Assembly: GCF_002078875.1 (NCBI RefSeq)
Contig: NC_034410.1
Coordinates: forward strand, 82,651,258-82,715,257
Direction: 5' to 3'
Source: Numida meleagris
Taxonomy: Eukaryota; Chordata; Aves; Galliformes; Numididae
Length of the DNA stretch: 64,000 nucleotides
The notes below the pieces were generated by a model. That model ran no database searches. It was not told the DNA's origin and saw only the letters and a list, made by a program, of their open reading frames with translations. Positions 45,455 through 58,910 of this stretch are shown here, one piece after another. Each line of letters begins with the position of its first letter. Positions within the stretch are counted from its first letter, which is position 1. The position numbers and the translations under genes are program-made.

Positions 45455-45773
45455 TTTTGAGCATATAAACAAGAGGGGGAACGATTGTTCACAAGGGTGG
45501 ATAGCGATAGGACAAGGGGGAATAGTTTTGAACTGAGAGGGGAGACTTAGGTTAGGTATTAGGAGGAAGCTTTTTACTCTAAGGGCGGTGACGCACTGAA
45601 CAAGTTGCCCAAGGAGGTTGTAGATGCCCCGTCCCTGGAGGTATTCAAGGCCAGGCTAGATGTGGCTCTGGGCAGCCTGGTCTAGTGGTTGGCAACCCTG
45701 CACTCAGGAGGGGGGGGTTGAAACTCAATGATCTTTGAGGTCCTTTTCAACCCAGGCCATTCTATGATTTTCA
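45455..45773 (+). mobile_element. CR1 LINE 3' fragment
   Basis: Forward CR1: GGATAGCGATAGGACAAGGG, GGTATTAGGAGGAAGC, CCCTGGAGGTATTCAAGGCC, GGGCAGCCTGGTCTAGTGG and CCAGGCCATTCTATGATTTT at the 3' tip. Confidence 0.95.
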
Positions 45774-48700
45774 TTACCAGTTTGAAGAAAGGTTTCCTAA
45801 GACAAGAAATTCCTGCTTCTGAGCAGCTTTTCTCTGACAGCCAGGCCGTGCTGAAGCTGAGGTTGGCAATAGTCACCCCAGCCACTCCACCCATCTACCT
45901 GCGCATGTATGGTGACTCAACTTCTAATGACACAGTCACACATCAATTTTTCCACTGAACCTGTCCCCTTTGACAGCTTGCAATGAATGAAAGAGTTGAG
46001 CAGTGTTTATTTTTATCTTGCCTTTTTTCTTTGAGTTCTACTTTTGGGGCAACTGTCAAAAGCACATTTAGCCACTTACTTTGAAAAACTTGGCACACAA
46101 AGATCTTCAGAACTATGGCTAAGCAAAGGCATAGTTCTTAGCAGAAGACAATTTTGCTTTATGCTTCTGATTGTGCTAATGAAGGGACCCAGTAGCATTT
46201 TGCAGTTCTCTGAAGGGAACCAGGAGGCCTGCGTAGGCTTGAGGTGCAGTGTTGATATTTCAGGTTCTGGGGAATGAAGGAGCTCTTCCACAGCACTGTG
46301 TTGTTGTTGTATTGTTTTTTTTTTTTCTCCTCCCATACAGACTACCTTCCTGCTCCATTTTGAAAAGGAACACTATTAGAAGGATTGCAAATGAAATATT
46401 TAGCAGTACAGCCAGCCACAGGCCCAAGAGACACAAGGACAACGCAGGCTGAGTCAACAACTGCTGGCTTAACAAGGCACAGGTGTCCAGGCAAGAATTA
46501 CAAGACCAAACATGTACAGTGCTTCCTTGTTCCTTGTTTGAACAATTGACCTTCACATCACTTCCCCCTTCCCTTCACTGTTGCCCGCTCTGCCATCAGA
46601 GACATAGTCTCCTCATGCTTCTCTCATTCCAGTCTTCTCTATGCTATGAGGTTCGACAGGAGGCCAGCAGAGGGCCTGAGTGCAGCCTGGTGCTCCCTGT
46701 AAGCCCTCCTTAAACCAAAATTTCCTCTTCAGAACTGGCTGGTCCTCCCTTGCAGGCCCACCCCCTCCCTGGTACTGGGATTACTGGAGGTAGAAGTTTC
46801 TCCCTCTCACTGTTCATAGCCTCAACAAGCAGCAGCTCACCCACTGCTTGCAGAGATCATTGCTGCATAACACGACAGTATTGTGATCCATTTGTCAAGT
46901 GCTTTCATTCCTCCACTTTCCAGGAGGAGAGAATATGATAAACACACAGGATGTGTGCAGGGGAACGAAACATTGGCTTTGTGCTCTTCTGAATAAGAAT
47001 TCCCATTTATTCATGCCAGCTCCTGTTTATAGATCTGCCCCACCAGCCTCCATCACTGGATGGAAGGGCAGCGTTTCAGCCACAGAGGACCACATCATTC
47101 ATTAGCACTGATGGGTTCTTTCTTCCTCTGGCATGACAAGTGAGCAAGTATGCTGGTTTCCTAACAGATGCAGGTGCCTGCAGTCCATGTGTGCCCAGCT
47201 GTGTAACCTTCAGGTGAGTTCCTTGCCTTACTTGATATTGGCAGATGCCTGGAATGTGTTGCAGATGAGTAGAAAGGAAAGAGCTCCTGAGTGCACTTGT
47301 ACGCAGGACTGCAGGACATTGGAGGGGACCTCAGTTGCTCAGTGGTTTGTTTTCATCATGCAGTAAATGAAAGTAGAAAGTGATGTTAAGAAAACATTTG
47401 TGATATCCATTGTTAGAAAAAACACTGGGAAGCTTTGTAAGAAACATTTTGATTGATTCATATTCACATCTAACAGTGATTTCCTATGAACCTGCCCATC
47501 CTATCTCCCTTCCCCCCAGATTACTGCTCCCTGGTTATCACAGGGGGAATGCCTTCAGAGAAGATCAATATTTATAAGCTATTGGTGGTTATCGTCTGTG
47601 GGCCTCATGTTACAAGACCAAGGCTTCGTTGTTTCTGCTGATACAACCATACAGATGTCATGAGTCCCTACTACAGGGCTGGCACAGAAATGAGACAGCA
47701 GATCACAGCAGTCTTTGAAATATTACCCCCACCTGCTTGTTCAGGGTTCAGCTAAGCTAGCAGTGTTCCCCAGAGAGTGGCATTACTAAAACCTCTTGGT
47801 GAGCCAACACCACAGGCTAGAAGGGAAGAATAATATTTCAAATAAGTGGACTGACAGAGTTCAAAGGGATAATAAGCATTTAAATTCAACATGAAAGACA
47901 TGTTCCTCTTCAGAGCTTTAGGAAGGAAAGTAGCCAGGCAGATAAACTATTTAAAAGCCCCTTTAATCAAGACTATTAACATAGAGATTTTTGTCTTAAT
48001 TAAAAACACCCCCATTCAATCACATTAAAGAGAAAGTGATACAAAATGTAATTTATTTTTCTATTTGAAATTTTTAGAAGAACAGCAAAAAGATTTTCCC
48101 TTGCAGAGAACCCCTGCCTCATTAAAAGTTATCCTTAAGAGATTAATTTAGTCTCACTGCTCACATTTTCATTTGGAGTGAACTGTACACTCTTATTTCT
48201 ACCACTTGTATTCCTGCCTTTGTAGAAAGCCTACTTTTTTTGGTTTCCCAAATATTTGAATTTCTGACCATGAGCAATTGGGAGACAGGAAAATACTTCT
48301 CAGAAATTTCCTGGGGTCTCAGAAGAAGCTGAAGAAAACAATGCACTCCAAAGAGGTGTCCCCAGCAAAAAGAAATAATGAAGAGGTGCCTGCAGTCTGG
48401 ATGGACTTGTGTTGCAAGGGCAATATATACATACATAGAGAGCAAGAGGAAAATGAATAGGACCAGAGAAGCCCTTGAAGATTGGCAGCACCAGGAAAAT
48501 TTCACAAATAAGCATGACATCTACCTGGAAATAAATAGTTCCCAGCAGGATGAGGATTGCTGTTCATTTCAGCGAGACTTGCAGACCTGTGTGGTTACAG
48601 AGGAAGAGCAGCATATGAGACAGGCGTGAAGCCTGCCTGATCCTCCCACATGGTGCTGTCTGCCAACTAAGAAACCTAACCCCAGGCAGGGAAAATATCA

Positions 48701-51632
48701 CCATCTGACAGTTTTGCCAGCGTGAAGCACACTCTCTCAAACAGTGAAGCAGTTCTGTGGGACAGCCATGGCATTGCTGAGGATAGATGCTGTTGGTCTT
48801 ACTAGAGCTGAAGGGGTTGTGGGGTCATTTGCTCATCAAGCTCTTTGCGCTTCTCAGAAATGTTGGTAAATTTCTCCTCTGATTCAATCATCCTTTCCCA
48901 GCTGATGCTGACTAAACTGACAGAAGCAGGCATATGTGGTAATACCTCAGATACATCACAACAGTGCTACATTTCAGTTTAGTACAGCCACATGCTGACT
49001 CAGCAACATGGCTTTGGCCCTGGGACTCAGTTGGTCACCTTCAGCAAAGTGCCTTGTCAGATTGCAGAAGCTTAAATATGGATTTGGAGATGTCCTATGT
49101 TCCCCATTATATCTTGAGCAGCACAGTGTTAACAGTCATCTGATCCTCTCATAATTGCCAATGTAATCAAATACCCCATTACCTAAACCGAGCAGCAGCA
49201 GAGCAGTTGAATAACCAGGCACCTCTTGATGAAGAGGAATGGTCACACAAAACCACCAGTCTGCCCAGCCTGGTTCTTCCGTACTCCACTCAGTCCCACA
49301 ATGCTTTGCTTCAAGCAGCAAATATTGCTGTCTTTTGGTAGTTGCACTAGATTTCTGCTGATTAAAGGATAGCTGTCCTATCTGGGCAGGAGAATCTGTA
49401 GTGTTGACCTGCGCTGCCTACTGAGGCTGCTGCCCAGCAGAGCTCTTCCAAGAGTTGGGCTGCTCCCTAGAGCTCTCTAAAAAGTTATGCATATTGTCCT
49501 ATGGATACATGCAGGTGGAGAGAAGCATCTGCCATTTTGAAAGGAAGGAGCACCTGCATCATCATAATTATCTATAAACTCAAAGTAATTTCAAAGCAGC
49601 TCAGTCTCCTTATTTTGCCCTTCAGAAATAAGATGACACACTTATTTTCACCAGCCTCCACTTGCCTTGTTTCCTACAAGGGATGGCACAGGCCATGAGC
49701 AGAGCAGGGCTGTGCCAGCTTATGGCAGCAGTCACCTGGCCCACATGCTCCTGTGAGATGTCATAAGCTTACTAAGCCCCGAGTGCTGTCTCGTTCTGCT
49801 TTGTGCATTACAGACAACCTTTCCTTGAACACCACCTTTCTGGAGATGCAGAAAAGGCAGGATCTGCCTGAGCTGCTTGGATGAGTCCTAGGCATTACAT
49901 CTATTTCACCCTTACTTGAAGCTATATCAATTTAACTAGAGCCATCGAACAATCCTTAATTAACCAGGTTTCTATTTGATGCTGCTTACTCTTAAATTCA
50001 ATGAAAAAATAAAGATTTACAGTATTGTCTCTTCAGATAAGAAGCATTACCTGCTTTTCCTAATATAGTCATCTGTTATTAAGTAGCCAAGAAAGATTCA
50101 CTATTGCCTCTTGAAGCTAAAGAAATGTCAGAGGTATAAAAACATTGACATTTTGCTGCAGTTAGATCTCTGAGATCAGCCAGACAGCTGCCTCAAGGCT
50201 AGCTACCAGATTACTCATCTGATTTTGTTGCTGTGATATGGCATCTTTGCATACAATTACCATGAGTCACTCCCTCTGTTATCAGCCTCTACACCAGCTC
50301 CCTTGCCCCATTTGTCACAGTTCTAATGGTCTCTATACAGCCAGCACCAGAAACCCAGAGCTACTTGTAATGTTTGTTTCAATAATGAAATAAGAAGGTC
50401 CTAAAATCCTTATTTCCTTTATCAGAGCAAAATGAAATGCTACATGTGATCTGCTCAGCAAATACTGAGTATAACAGGATTAAATCCTTTGGGCGCAGAA
50501 GGTTTGGGTAGCTCAGCTGTGTCTGGATGTCCTAACAAAAGATTTTTACTTCTGAATTACTTTCCTTCCACCTCTCCCAATCTCATTTTTGTTTTGTTAC
50601 AATCCTTTCCAAGAGTACTAAAAAAACAAGAAAGAAATAAGTTGCTTGGTACCAGAATGCTGTCTGTGCATTCTAGATACATGTTCTTGGTCACCTATGT
50701 GACCTGTGCCCTTCAGGCTCGTACTGGTGCCATTCAGCTTACCATTGCTAGTATTTTTGATCTTGCCTGGCTTTAGACCACGCAACAACATACAGCAGTC
50801 TTCCCAACATAGAAAGACAGGTTACTCTTTCTGTTGGCTAGGACAAGCTGCACTACACCCTGGACTTATCTGACCAGCTGAAGCAAACACAATGAATAGG
50901 TTTTTGGCAAGTGAGGAGCTTTACTTATTTTCATTTCTTCATTAAAGGAGGTTGTAAGAGAGGTGCTGTGAGCAGTGCAGCAATGAGATTTGGCTGACAG
51001 TCATAACCCCAACCCCAACCATTCCCCCAACCCATTATCTGGTGGGGCAGGCAAAGCAGCGCAAAAGAAGCAGCCTGAGTAACATTAGGAAATACCTTTC
51101 CTCAAATTGCCAGTTTACAAGTGCAATGAATTTTAAGAACAAAAGCCCATCACCACTATCAGTGCAGTCTTCCCAGGGCAACAAAACTCAGACCAACCTA
51201 CAGCAAAGCATTGCCTTCTCACTGACTCTGTTATTGGTCCTGGTATTTCCACTGATTTGTGTAATGGTTCACAGCAATATAGTAAACCTCAGAGAAAGAG
51301 CAACAATCTGAATAGTGGACCCCTCCCTTGTACGGGATACTGACATTTTTCCTTTCTTTCATCTGACAGTGAGCACGTTAGCTCAAAGATGAGCGTCCTC
51401 TCAAGAGCATCCCTGAATGCTCTGCTATTTGATAAGGGGGATGGGAGAAAACCACAGAATAATGAGAAGAGATCAGAAACTACTGACCCACTTGATGATA
51501 TTGATACTTTAATCAACTCAGGTTGATAAGCTCTGGAGATCCTTTCCAACAAATACCTTTAGGGCTATATCGTAGTAAAGTCATGAAATGTTAGAATGGT
51601 GAGTTTTCTAGTGCTTCCCTTAAGTTTCGCTA

Positions 51633-51962
51633 AAACACTTATAATGCAATGCAAAGTACAACAATAGCAGCAGAGCAGTATGATCCCAGACCACAGCAAA
51701 CAATAATCCACTCAAACACAACAACAGTATGCACAGAAATAAAGGAAAGAGTCTGCTTACCTTCAAAATACCTCAGGTACCCAGGAAACTCTAAAGAGAA
51801 GCCCTTACCTCCACTGCCAACCCTTAAATGAGGTCTGGGAAGGGGTGGATCCCAACTTCACCCCTTCCAGTCACTCAGGTGCACTGCATGCACCTGAGCT
51901 CCCCTGGGCTGCCCCTGCCTTCCCCCCAGGTTCTTAATCACTAGTTCAAGCAGTGACTTCCA
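51633..51962 (+). repeat. Unnamed dispersed repeat, copy B
   Basis: Second copy of the element at 17424-17754, same strand, with shared order of blocks: GCAGCAGAGCAGTA, GTCTGCTTACCTTC, GCCAACCCTTAAATGAGG, CACTCAGGTGCACTGCATG and CTTAATCACT. The two copies differ by many substitutions and small indels on the left, so they are an old family and not a recent duplication. Confidence 0.8.
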
Positions 51963-54900
51963 TTTCCAGTTTTCAACAGTACCACAAGTCTTTCTGAGAG
52001 ACATTACCCCTAGGAGCAGATGAACCTTCTCCATGCACTGTGGAGGATGGTTTCTTATTTTATTGAAGCCAATCTAATTTTCATGAGCGACAGTCTATTT
52101 TTGCTTATCACTCATGCATTCTCACCACCTTCTTTTAGCCAACACTTGCATTTTCAGGTGTTGCAAGGTGGATGAACAAGGTAGTTGTTTTGTTACTGCA
52201 TTCATTTTCCGGAAGATCAATGCCCTGACACATTTGATTGTACAAAGACACAAACGTAGTAGCAGTGCAAAGCATGCAGCAGGAGCGCTGTGCCAGGGAA
52301 GGGCAGAGAAGCTGACTTTCCAATGGCATCACTGTCTAAGATCAGAGTAAACCACACATGGTACCATCCTCTGCAACGGGACCACTTCCAGCTCTTACGC
52401 CTCTGGTTCATTGAGAGAGCTGCCAATGCCACCCAGCCTAGGCTGCTGCATGCATCTCAGTGTGCATTTAGAAGTATTCTAGTAATTTATTTCAGCAGCT
52501 CTTGTGTACACACGTGCACTGCTTCTTTCAGCCTGCTGCACTCCTTTTTGCTTTAACCACAGCTTGACTTATGTCGAGTGACAAATTGTGGCTTATGATT
52601 TATTATTATTTTTAAAGATTCCAGATTCTTACTAGCTGCAAAACTGTGGAGTGGTAGCAAAAGAAGCCATAGATGTTTCTACTTCTGTGTGAGCTATTTT
52701 ATTTAAAAATATATATATTTAGGTGCCAAAGATGCAGATAAGCATCAGTGGTATTTACTAGCATGACAATATAGGAAGGAAGTGCACTTTTATTCATGTG
52801 GATGATTTTCATGTCTTATCTATCCTTCGAAAGGTTTGAAGTCCAACCCACACTGGAGCATGGTACATTATAGGTTATGGTCTTGTGTGTGTTTTCCTAA
52901 GCTAAGGAATAGAAGACAATCTCAGTGTTTTTCTCTCTCTTCCACTGGAAGCAATATGCAAAATTTAGTTTCCATGGTCACAGCATAAGTCAAATGGGAT
53001 GACAGTTTATCTTCAGTACTTTTCCATCCCTCCCTGACCCCCACAACTCCCCCAGACTCTTCCCCTGAGCCTGACCTCAAGGTAGAAGTTGTCATTGTTT
53101 GTGCCTGAGGTCCCCTGGCTGCCTTTTCTGCCTGGTGCATTTCTGCCTTTGTCTTTGTACTTGCAGACCATGGTAGCTCTGAAAAACAGCAAACAATATA
53201 CCCCCTCAGAAGGACTGGTGATCAGCCTCACCTTACTGCTTTGCATGTGGATCAGATAGCTCTGCCTTCAGCAGAGCTTGCTATTTGCTTGTTTATCCTG
53301 CTTGAGACACAGCCATTGTGCATAAAACCTCAGTGAAGTGTAACAATTCCAGTGAACCACCTCTGTGATTTCAAAACAACATGGTCTAAGATCAACCCTT
53401 TGGGCAGAAAGAAAAGGATGTCAATAGATTAAAGAATACGGGTATGACTATGAATAAAGCATTTTCCAGCAAGCTTGGAAAGCCACCAAAGCAAATACAT
53501 GGAGCTATTTATTCCTTTGAGGTATTGTTTAGGTTTCTTCCAGGTGTATACATGAGTGCTCATTCATGTGGGAGGAGTTATCCAAATTCTGCCCTTCTAG
53601 CTCCTAGGGTTTTAGGACTCCTACTGGTTTTCCTCTTTAAACCTTTTTGCACCACACTGATTACACTGCAGTGTGCCCTCGCTGGTTAGTGCCAAGCCTT
53701 GAATTTTCTTTATCATGATAAGCAAGAGCTCTCTCAGCTTTGAGTGACAGGGTTCCTTCAGAGCAGAAGCAATGTTTTACTCCTCTCTTTAGCTCACGAA
53801 GAAGCCTGACAGCTACAGGGTGGGTGTACCCTGAGCTCAAAGGAAAGAAGCTTAGAGTCTCTCCTTAAGAGCCGTCTCCCTGCCCCTCAAGAGCCCAAAG
53901 GCTAGGAAAGCTTGTTTAGTAGGATTGCCTCAACTGTGGATTTCAGCCTGTTACCTGATGATAACTGAAAGCCTGTGCCTTCAGAAGCATCCCAAGTACC
54001 TCAACATCAATGCAACCTGCTTATCCTTTCCTTGCTGGTGCTATGTCTGGGCTCTCTGCGGCAGAACTCCAGAAAACAAGAGTTAAACCGCTCTGTTGTT
54101 TTGTTTTTTTTTATATCCCACTGATATTTACCCAGTAGAAATTCTATCAACCAACAGCAGAGTTCACACTTTCACAATTTCTAGACCTCTCTTCGCAACA
54201 TTGGTAAATCAGAACTTTTCAAGATTAACTGTTTAGAGGTCATGTTTTGTACCAATGCTGGCTGCTTCATATTAATTATTTTTGACAGCCCAGTTGCTCC
54301 AGATTGGACCAGAAAGCTCTAACTGGGCTGTGCTGAGGCAGATGCAGCATTTGTTCATTGTCTTTCTACAGAAGGAATGCCAACAGGACTTCTTTTTTTG
54401 GGAGAGGTCACATTTCGTTTGGTTCAATATCCAACTGATATCTGTACGTTCATCACTAGTCCTTCTAAAGTGATCCCATTTCCATGTAAATGTTTTAGAT
54501 GAAATGCCATTATATGGACTTTATTTCTGTTTTTATATGAACTTTATTTTGCCTCTAGCCTTCTGCGGGTGGTGAGACTCATGCATCTCCTGAGTCACGC
54601 AAGCTCAACGCAATATGTTTATCCCAACCTAGCCATGCCATGTGCAAGGAGGAAAATAAACTACCCATCTTTCTTGGAGCAGGCCACAGTTTCAAGGCTT
54701 TGCTATGTATTATTCTTTTCATCAGCAAGAAAGCATGCAGGAAAACAGTAGAGCCTGGCTGATCAAATACGCCTGGTCAGAAATCCCATTATGTGAAGTC
54801 CTGGCACTGCACGCAGTCGGGCGCTGTTTGAATTTCCCCATCTATTTTGGGCAAGGCCTGAGAGACAGTCACACGGCGCAGCGTTAAGTGCCTTGCTGAA

Positions 54901-56593
54901 CACAGGCCAAAGCTTACCTGGAAGAAACAGGCAGAATTTGTGAAAGCATACTAAGAAAAGAGGAAGATCTTGTCCATTCTTTTTTCCGTAAGGCATAGAA
55001 ATGAGGAACATATCAACAGTAAATTAGACAGAGAGGAGCATTTGGATTAATGTTTCATAAGTTTGCACATCTGGCCAATAACAAGACGTGATTTACTGCA
55101 AGCTCTAACTCTATGTATAGACCTCTGTTAAGTGATTAGGGGGAGGAATCTCCCTTCCCCCCCCAGAAGCTTCATTTCCTGTTTTAATTTCGTAATGGAC
55201 AGTTTGCATTTTCTGCAAACAATAATGCGATCTGTTTCCTCTCCCGGCAGCTTGTTCACTGCATTTGGTAGATGAGCAGCCTTTAGAAGAAGATAGATGG
55301 CACAGCCCTGCATGCAATCTGCTGCGATGGGCATGGCAGCTCTGCAAAGAGCATCTGTCTGCCTTGATGGGGAAGATTTCCTGTATACTTCTAAGGACAG
55401 CAAATTGTTTATAGGAGGATGCTCTTCCATACTAATGAAAAGGCCTGCGGTCAGATTGCTGGCAGCTTAGCTAGGCCCTCAGGCGTCCCACAGAAACGTG
55501 GGGCAGTGCCAGCTCTGAGGAGCTGTGGGTGCTGAGGTCTTTCCTCCTTTGAGACTCTTCCTCATATCCCAGCCCTGTGGGTTTTCTTCTGTCCTCCTGG
55601 AGGGGTCAGTGACCTGGTCCCTTCCCCACTGCTTCCCTTTGGGCCATTCCGCACCATTAAAGGGCATGAGTTTGGGGTTTTGTATGAGTTGCCCAAAAGG
55701 TGTTCTCCATCTTCCCAGGGCGGGATGAAGTTCATGGCCATTGTTGGCTGCCTGAGAGCATGGAAAAGCAATGATAAGTCCAGACACACCCCATGTATGC
55801 CCTTGTTTACCCCTAAGGAATTGTACAGGATGTGAGTGGGACATTAAGCAGCCATGTGTTTCATGGGTGCTAGTGTGAGTGTATCAGCAGCTGCTTGAGC
55901 CCACATCTACAGGCTGTAAAGAGATACATGCATAATTCATATACTTTTAATTAAATAGTAGCATCTCACAATATATTGCATTCATTTTAATTACATTTAT
56001 CTCCTCGTGCTTGTTGACCAACTGAAGCATCACTTTTTTTATCCTTTCGGTTACTATCTCAGCATAAACAACACTAATTGGACTTTAGGACAAGGCATGC
56101 CAAAGGAGCTGTGCCAGCTCTCCCCATGAAGGTTGCAGTGCCAGAACGGGATGGCCAGGGGCTGCCAGGGGAGACAGGAACTGCCCTGGGATGACCCAAG
56201 GAGAGAAGTCCCGCACGTCCTAAGGCTCCTCTCAGGCATGTGGAGATTGCCCAAACCATTTCAGTGTTGCAGGAAGGTTTCTATCAGGATTAATATGTCC
56301 ATAGAAAGAGGAGCCTAGAGTTTTTGCTGCTGCATTCATTTGTAATGCATATAGCTGGGAGACAAGGCTGCTGAGATCTATCAAGACACACTCTTTTTTA
56401 CTGAATTCATTGCTGACCTCACACTGTTTTAAGGTGGGACCCATCCAGTGCAGTGAGGGCAGCAGCTCACCCACACCTTTACACTGAGTAAGTTGAGCTG
56501 GGCAGGCATGGGGCAGCTTGTACAGCATGTTTCACATCACCAGTGTGAGCAGCAGCAGTGTTCCCCATACTGAGAAGCCAAAGTTGGGTTGGT

Positions 56594-56606
56594 GGGGGGG
56601 GGGGGG
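56594..56606. repeat. Poly-G run (G13)
   Basis: Uninterrupted G run in a purine-rich context on the plus strand; could support a G-quadruplex only together with neighbouring short G runs. Confidence 0.9.
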
Positions 56607-57123
56607 AGGATGGGAGCTGGATATGTCACAAGTGGATGAGAGTGCATTGCTGAGAAACATCACTCTGTCTGCCAGAAGATGGCTTCCCTCCTTCCAGAAA
56701 GGTATTTAGAAATTATGTTTGCTAGCTGCTGCTCTACAGGCCTGATTTTTGTGTTTTTTGTTGGTGTGTCTGTTTGTTTTTCCCAGCACGCACGTACGCA
56801 CAAAGGAAAAAAGCAGTTAATAAAGTTTCACTGAGATTTAATGGTATTTCTCCTGTGAGACCAGGTGGGCAGACCTAGATCTTTGTTATTGGTTTTGTTG
56901 CCACAACAGTAGTACAGGTTTGGCAGGTGAAGGGTTGTGCTCCTATTAAAAAAGTAAAAGAAGAAGAAAAGCACCCAGCTTGTGCTGCCCTTGTGATTTA
57001 TTGCACACTATATGTTGCAAGATTAATTCCAGCTGTGTTGGTTTGGGAGGAGAGCACTTACTTTGGTGCACCTGATGGAGATTAATGAGTTGGCAGTTTG
57101 GCTTTATGGAGAGATGAGACATT

Positions 57124-57595
57124 GAATCATAGAATAATTGCTGTTGGAAAAGACCACTAAGATCATCCAGTCCAACCACCAACCCATCCCCATCATGCCC
57201 ACTAAACCATGTCTCTCAGTGCCACACTGACACATTTCTTGAACACCTCCAGGGACAGTGACTCCACCACCTCCCTGAGCAGCCTGTTCTGATACCTCAC
57301 TATTCTTTCGAGAATAAATTGCTCCTAACACCCAACCCCCTGGAGCTTGAGGCCATTCCCTCTTGTCCTATCACCATCACCTGGGAGAAGAAGCTGAACC
57401 CCCCCCCCCCCCACCTTGCTACAGTCTCCTTTCAGGTCATTGTAGAGAGCATTAAGGTCTGCCGAGCCTCCTTCTCTCCAGACTAAACAATCCCAGCTCC
57501 CTCAGTCCCTCTGTGGATGACTTGTGCTTTGGACCTTTCACACCTTCATTTCCTTTCTCTGGACATGCTCCAGGGCCTCAATGTCTTTCACCTCA
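57124..57595 (-). mobile_element. CR1 LINE fragment
   Basis: Reverse CR1 of about 470 bp: GAATCATAGAATAATTGCTG, GATCATCCAGTCCAACCACC, CACCTCCAGGGACAGTGACT, GGAGCTTGAGGCCATTCCCT and CTGGACATGCTCCAGGGCCT. A C14 run (57399-57412) lies where the usual CACCTCG text stands. Confidence 0.95.
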
Positions 57596-58649
57596 TCCCA
57601 CATTTCCTGTGGTTCAAAGTCTGACACAATAGCGTGAAGTCCCCTCAAGGTAAAGTCACCAGAAGTCCCTTTGTGGTGGTGGTGGTCTTGCCATCAGAGT
57701 GTCCGAGGCAGCCTGGAAGCAGCACTGCTGCAGGTTAGGTGGAGGTGCTGAGGGTCCCCACAGTCCCCCCAAAAAGAAAACCCTTCTCCCTCCCTGCTAA
57801 GCCACCTGTGCCGTTGGCAATCCTGGCACTTATGGCAGGACCCACTCAGCCTGGTCGGAGCAGGCAGCATTTAGCACAGAAAACTTTTATTTGTTATTGT
57901 TGTTCTGGAAAACAGCAAGGCAAACTATTTGTTTTTTTAAAAGGATTCTTGAGTTCTTCAAATCATTAGGCTCTGTGATGCTAAGCATCAGTGAGTAAAT
58001 GTCTTTAAACCAAAGAATTTATGCTGTTCTCCTTGCATGTCCAAAATATTTTGCTGACGGAAGGCAGAGGAAGAGCAGTGTGGGAGAGTGAGCAGCTCTC
58101 CATTGCAGAGCAGGGCAATCAGTGCATGGAGCATTAAAATCCATGTGGCTTGTACGTGTCCCTACTGTGAAATGCTGTGCCAGATACTCTGATGTATGGT
58201 CAATGGCACTGTATTTCACATACACTAGAAATATGTAACTATACATAAGTAGTATCAATTGCATTTATAACAATGCAGTTTTATATGTGTTGTTTTATAA
58301 TAAACTAAAAAGGCAAATGTTTCTTTAGGTGGTGCTTGGCTGTCAGGGCACCAGTAACAGACGGTGTTGGCGGCTTGCTGCTCCCTGTTGCTTTCCCCTC
58401 CTCTCCCCTGACCATCACAGGCCCTAGAGCCTGGAGCAAAGCCACCCCATATGCTGTATGTGCTGCTGACAGCGCATAGGAAAGAGCTGCGATGGCGGGG
58501 CTGCCAAAGGTGTCTGATGCCACAACTCTGCTGATCTCATGCCTGGCTTCTCACAAAAAGGGCAAGGCTGCTCTCCTTGCCTCCCACCAGGGGCTGGGAT
58601 GCTCCTATGAATCTGCTCTGGGTGGCTGGAGGAGGACAATGACTGATCT

Positions 58650-58910
58650 TTTATTAATTCCCTCATCCACTGGCATCTCAGGTTGGATTTCAGGAAATGG
58701 TTCTTCATAAGAGAGTGGTTGGGCACTGGAACAGGTTCCACAGGGCAGTGATCGTGGAATCAGCCCTGCTGGAGCTCAAGAGGTGCCTGGACAACGCTCT
58801 CAGCCATATGGTCTGATTTTTGGGTGGTGCTGTACGGAGCCAGGGGTTGGACTCGATTTGATGATCCTTATGGGCTCTTTCCAACTCGGGATACCCTATG
58901 ATTCTATGGG
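58650..58910 (+). mobile_element. CR1 LINE 3' fragment
   Basis: Forward CR1: GGCACTGGAACAGGTTCCAC, GAGCTCAAGAGGTGCCTGGA, GGACTCGATTTGATGATCCT and the tip CCTATGATTCTATGG. Confidence 0.9.

Larger units (their letters stand above)
42601..51632. other. Intergenic region, no gene recognised
   Basis: Contains three CR1 fragments; the rest is unique. Around 47940-48060 an AT-rich block (TTTAATCAAGACTATTAAC, GTCTTAATTAAAAAC) resembles conserved non-coding sequence. Open frames up to about 130 codons occur on both strands but show no recognisable protein and no coherent splice pattern. Confidence 0.55.

Noticed and set aside
51001..51035. CCCCAA-rich stretch resembling telomere-like repeats
   Set aside because: Only a few irregular units; not a TTAGGG array.
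53013..53246. Minus-strand frame with a Gly-rich, collagen-like PGRKGSQGT segment
   Set aside because: The Gly-X-Y pattern is not maintained and no partner exons were found.
55479..55844. 121-codon minus-strand frame
   Set aside because: No recognisable protein or exon boundaries; could be an old repeat remnant but no family could be named.
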